NCBI RefSeq assembly: GCF_019449275.2
Contig: NZ_JAHZQZ020000017.1
Location: 179,900-243,899 of the forward strand
Length of the DNA stretch: 64,000 nucleotides
Reading direction: 5' to 3'
Source: Microbacterium sp. HD4P20
Lineage (GTDB): Bacteria; Actinomycetota; Actinomycetes; Actinomycetales; Microbacteriaceae
This document shows positions 62,060 to 64,000 of the stretch, piece after piece (the first letter of the stretch is position 1; the number at the start of each line of letters is the position of its first letter). The position numbers and the translations under genes were made by a program. The notes beneath the pieces were generated by a model, which worked only from the letters and a program-made list of their open reading frames with translations, was not told the DNA's origin and searched no databases.

Positions 62060-63377
62060 CACCGAATCGCCGCGCATCGTCGTCGATGAGGTTCATAAGA
62101 GCTTCAAACTGCGCCACACGCATTCGATGAAGGAGACCTTCGTCGCTGCGCTCAAGCGCAAGCCGCTGACGACCGATTTCCATGCACTCGACGGAGCCGA
62201 CTTCGAGATCGGGCAGGGAGAGTCGGTTGCGTTACTGGGCTTCAACGGCTCGGGCAAGTCAACGATGTTGAAGCTCATCTCAGGAGTCCTCACACCCGAC
62301 AAAGGCAGGGTTCTGACCCGCGGTCGTGTCGCCGGTCTCATCGAGGTCGGTGCCGGCTTCCACCCCGACCTTTCCGGTCGAGAGAACATCTACTTGAACG
62401 CCGCTATTCTCGGGATGACCCGAACGGAAACCGACGAACGATTCGACGACATCGTGGCCTTCAGTGAGATCGAGCAGTTCATCGATACGGAGGTGAAGCA
62501 CTACTCGTCGGGGATGTTCCTGAGGCTCGCCTTCGCCGTCGCCATCCACACCGAAGTCGACATACTCCTGATCGATGAGATCCTTGCAGTCGGCGACGAG
62601 CCGTTCCAGCGCAAGTGCCTCGCACGCATTCGCGAACTGCACGCGAGCGGCAAGACGCTCGTCGTCGTCTCACATGATCTCGGCATGGTCTCGCGCCTGT
62701 GTGCCCGCGGAATCGTGCTCCAAGACGGGAAGGTCGTGTTCGATGGGCCATCGACCGACGCGGTCCACGCTCTTCGATCCCTCAGCCGCTCACCGTTCAC
62801 GGATGTCGACAGATCACATCCCTACTACGAGGACATCCTCGAGCTGTCCGAGGCGCTCGTGCTGCAGCCCTACCCGAGTGAGTCGGGAAGGGAAGAAATG
62901 CGGCTACAGGAGTCCGTCACGTTCGGCACGGTGGCGCTCGCGTTCCGAACATTCCTCGGCGACAGTGGTCGTGCGGCGGGTCGGCAAGGCGCTGGCGCCA
63001 CGGACGGGCAGGACCTCCTTCCCACTCGAGAAGCAAGCGCCGTGAGCTGGCTGCAGGACGTGATCGGCGATCATCCGGGCCTTCAGACCTCGGCGTTCGA
63101 GGAAGACCGGGCGGTGATGCGTGGAGAGTTCGCCCAACTGCTGTACCTGTTTGCTGGTGAGCCTGACGCTCCCGGCAGGATCCCCTTCGCCGACGTGTCG
63201 ACGGGAGACCCGTTCATCGCTGCGATCTCCTGGCTGTACGACGCCGATATCTCACGCGGGTGGGGAAATGCCCGCGGTCTGCCCGACTTCCGACCCGCGG
63301 TACCCGTCACAAGAGAGACCCTTGCCATCATGCTCTCGCGCTACAGGGGCAACCACCGCCCGACGCTCGCAGAGTGA
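62043..63377 (+). CDS. wzt: Wzt-type polysaccharide exporter ATPase with C-terminal SLH-like repeats
   Basis: The 444-residue protein begins at TTG 62043 (L-P-K-T-C), chosen because GGAGGG at 62032-62037 is ideally spaced; it overlaps wzm by 17 bp. Residues 1-245 form a Wzt/TagH ATPase: Walker A GFNGSGKST (66-74), signature YSSGM (154-158), Walker B DILLIDE (173-179), H-loop His211. Residues about 250-436 look like three SLH repeats. The first, degenerate, runs from SPFTDVDRSHPYYEDI. The second keeps its C-half, RAVMRGEFAQLLYLFAG. The third is clean: IPFADVSTGDPFIAAISWL, DISRGW, FRPAVPVTRETLAIMLSRY. No membrane helix separates the parts, so the SLH region should be cytosolic, in the place of the glycan-recognition domain of long Wzt proteins. 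Confidence 0.9.
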   Translation: MPKTCSTESPRIVVDEVHKSFKLRHTHSMKETFVAALKRKPLTTDFHALDGADFEIGQGESVALLGFNGSGKSTMLKLISGVLTPDKGRVLTRGRVAGLIEVGAGFHPDLSGRENIYLNAAILGMTRTETDERFDDIVAFSEIEQFIDTEVKHYSSGMFLRLAFAVAIHTEVDILLIDEILAVGDEPFQRKCLARIRELHASGKTLVVVSHDLGMVSRLCARGIVLQDGKVVFDGPSTDAVHALRSLSRSPFTDVDRSHPYYEDILELSEALVLQPYPSESGREEMRLQESVTFGTVALAFRTFLGDSGRAAGRQGAGATDGQDLLPTREASAVSWLQDVIGDHPGLQTSAFEEDRAVMRGEFAQLLYLFAGEPDAPGRIPFADVSTGDPFIAAISWLYDADISRGWGNARGLPDFRPAVPVTRETLAIMLSRYRGNHRPTLAE

Positions 63378-63412
63378 CAACAGCTCTCCTCCTGCTGAGG
63401 CAAGCTTCGTGA

Positions 63413-64000
63413 TCACGCGTTGAGGTAGGCGTGGAGTCGGTGCAGGAATGCCGACATCACGTCACGTGTGACCACGCCCCCTGGCCGATACTCCACCACA
63501 CCGTCGACGGTCCAGCCAGCGCTGATCCCCGTAGAGGCCATCCATGCGATTTCCTCGTAGAAGACGTTGTCCACCGCGACGTCCGTGAACGGCGAGACTG
63601 TCGGCGCGACGAAAGACGGCTCACCGGCCATCCGATAGAGGAACGCGGCCATGACGTCACGGGTGACCGACGCGCCCGGACGATACTCCAGCGAGTCACC
63701 CACCTCCCAGCCACCACTGATCCCCGTGGAGGCCAGCCATGCGATCTCTTTGTAGAACGTGTAGGTCGCGGGCACATCAGCGAACGGCGACACAGCCGGC
63801 GGCGTGTACTGCGGCTGTCCTGCGAGCCGATACAAGAACGCCGCCATCACATCACGCGTCACCGCCGCGCCCGGACGAAATTCCTTCGCCCCATCAGGAA
63901 GCGCCCAACCAGTCGAGATCCCCGACGACGACAACCAGACGATGTCCCTCGCGAACACGTTGAACACCGGCGACGACGACACCGACGACACATCCACAAA
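63413..64000 (-). CDS. SLH-domain protein, partial (N-terminus outside window)
   Basis: About 195 C-terminal residues are visible, forming three clear S-layer homology repeats. Each has an FxDV opening, an EIAWLASTGIS-GW centre and an FRPG/YRPG-xxVTRDVMAAFLYR end; the open frame continues past 64000. SLH repeats hold secreted proteins on pyruvylated wall polymers in Gram-positive bacteria. The gene converges on the Wzt-SLH fusion with only 35 bp between stops. Its repeats are much better conserved than those of the fusion, so the two are related domains rather than copied segments. What the missing N-terminal part does is unknown. Confidence 0.9.
   Translation of the reverse strand, partial: FVDVSSVSSSPVFNVFARDIVWLSSSGISTGWALPDGAKEFRPGAAVTRDVMAAFLYRLAGQPQYTPPAVSPFADVPATYTFYKEIAWLASTGISGGWEVGDSLEYRPGASVTRDVMAAFLYRMAGEPSFVAPTVSPFTDVAVDNVFYEEIAWMASTGISAGWTVDGVVEYRPGGVVTRDVMSAFLHRLHAYLNA

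Overview
The window reads as chromosomal DNA of a high-GC actinobacterium, most probably a Microbacteriaceae member such as Microbacterium. This rests on gene content and order: the mtrA-mtrB-lpqB-comF-hpf string with secA nearby, whiB2/manA/DUF3499/ahcY, GC-rich third codon positions and many apparently leaderless starts. No tRNA, rRNA, CRISPR array or intact insertion sequence was seen.

Layout. 1-1922: N-terminal two thirds of secA, minus strand, running off the left edge. 2073-10691: a plus-strand stretch between secA and hpf with a small lipoprotein, a PadR regulator plus MacB/FtsX-type ABC transporter ending in a 34-codon gene, a DEAD-box RNA helicase and a coiled-coil protein. 10803-16500: hpf, comF, lpqB, mtrB and mtrA, all minus strand (ribosome hibernation and the MtrAB-LpqB envelope signalling system). 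16727-22386: a membrane protein with a repetitive tail, then the DUF4129-DUF4350-MoxR-DUF58 operon; its usual partners SpoIIM and RDD lie at 26383-28240, separated from it by aqpZ, katG and furA. 28268-36871: a conserved actinobacterial block (ahcY, DUF3499, zincin-like protein, DUF5719, a giant membrane glycosyltransferase, whiB2-like, manA).

36955-64000 is a large cell-surface polysaccharide locus. It holds two tandem O-antigen ligase/polymerase-like proteins, rfbB, gmd and fcl (GDP-L-fucose), an alpha-1,2-fucosyltransferase of the GT11 type, glf (UDP-galactofuranose), two GlfT1-like transferases each beside a Wzm/Wzt ABC exporter, a Wzx flippase, several GT2/GT4 transferases, a pyruvyl transferase, an OafA-type acyltransferase with an SGNH domain, a GDSL lipoprotein and a DUF6541 membrane protein. 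Codon use in the second half is looser than in the housekeeping blocks, as expected for an exchangeable glycan locus.

The most unusual item is the last complete gene (62043-63377). It is a Wzt-type ATPase whose C-terminal extension, where Gram-negative Wzt proteins carry a glycan-recognition domain, looks like three S-layer homology (SLH) repeats, with no membrane segment in between. SLH domains elsewhere bind pyruvylated wall polymers. The locus also encodes a pyruvyl transferase and, immediately downstream, a protein with ordinary SLH repeats. A plausible but unproven reading is an ABC exporter that inspects pyruvylated glycan from the cytosolic side before export, with the same glycan later serving as an anchor for SLH proteins outside.
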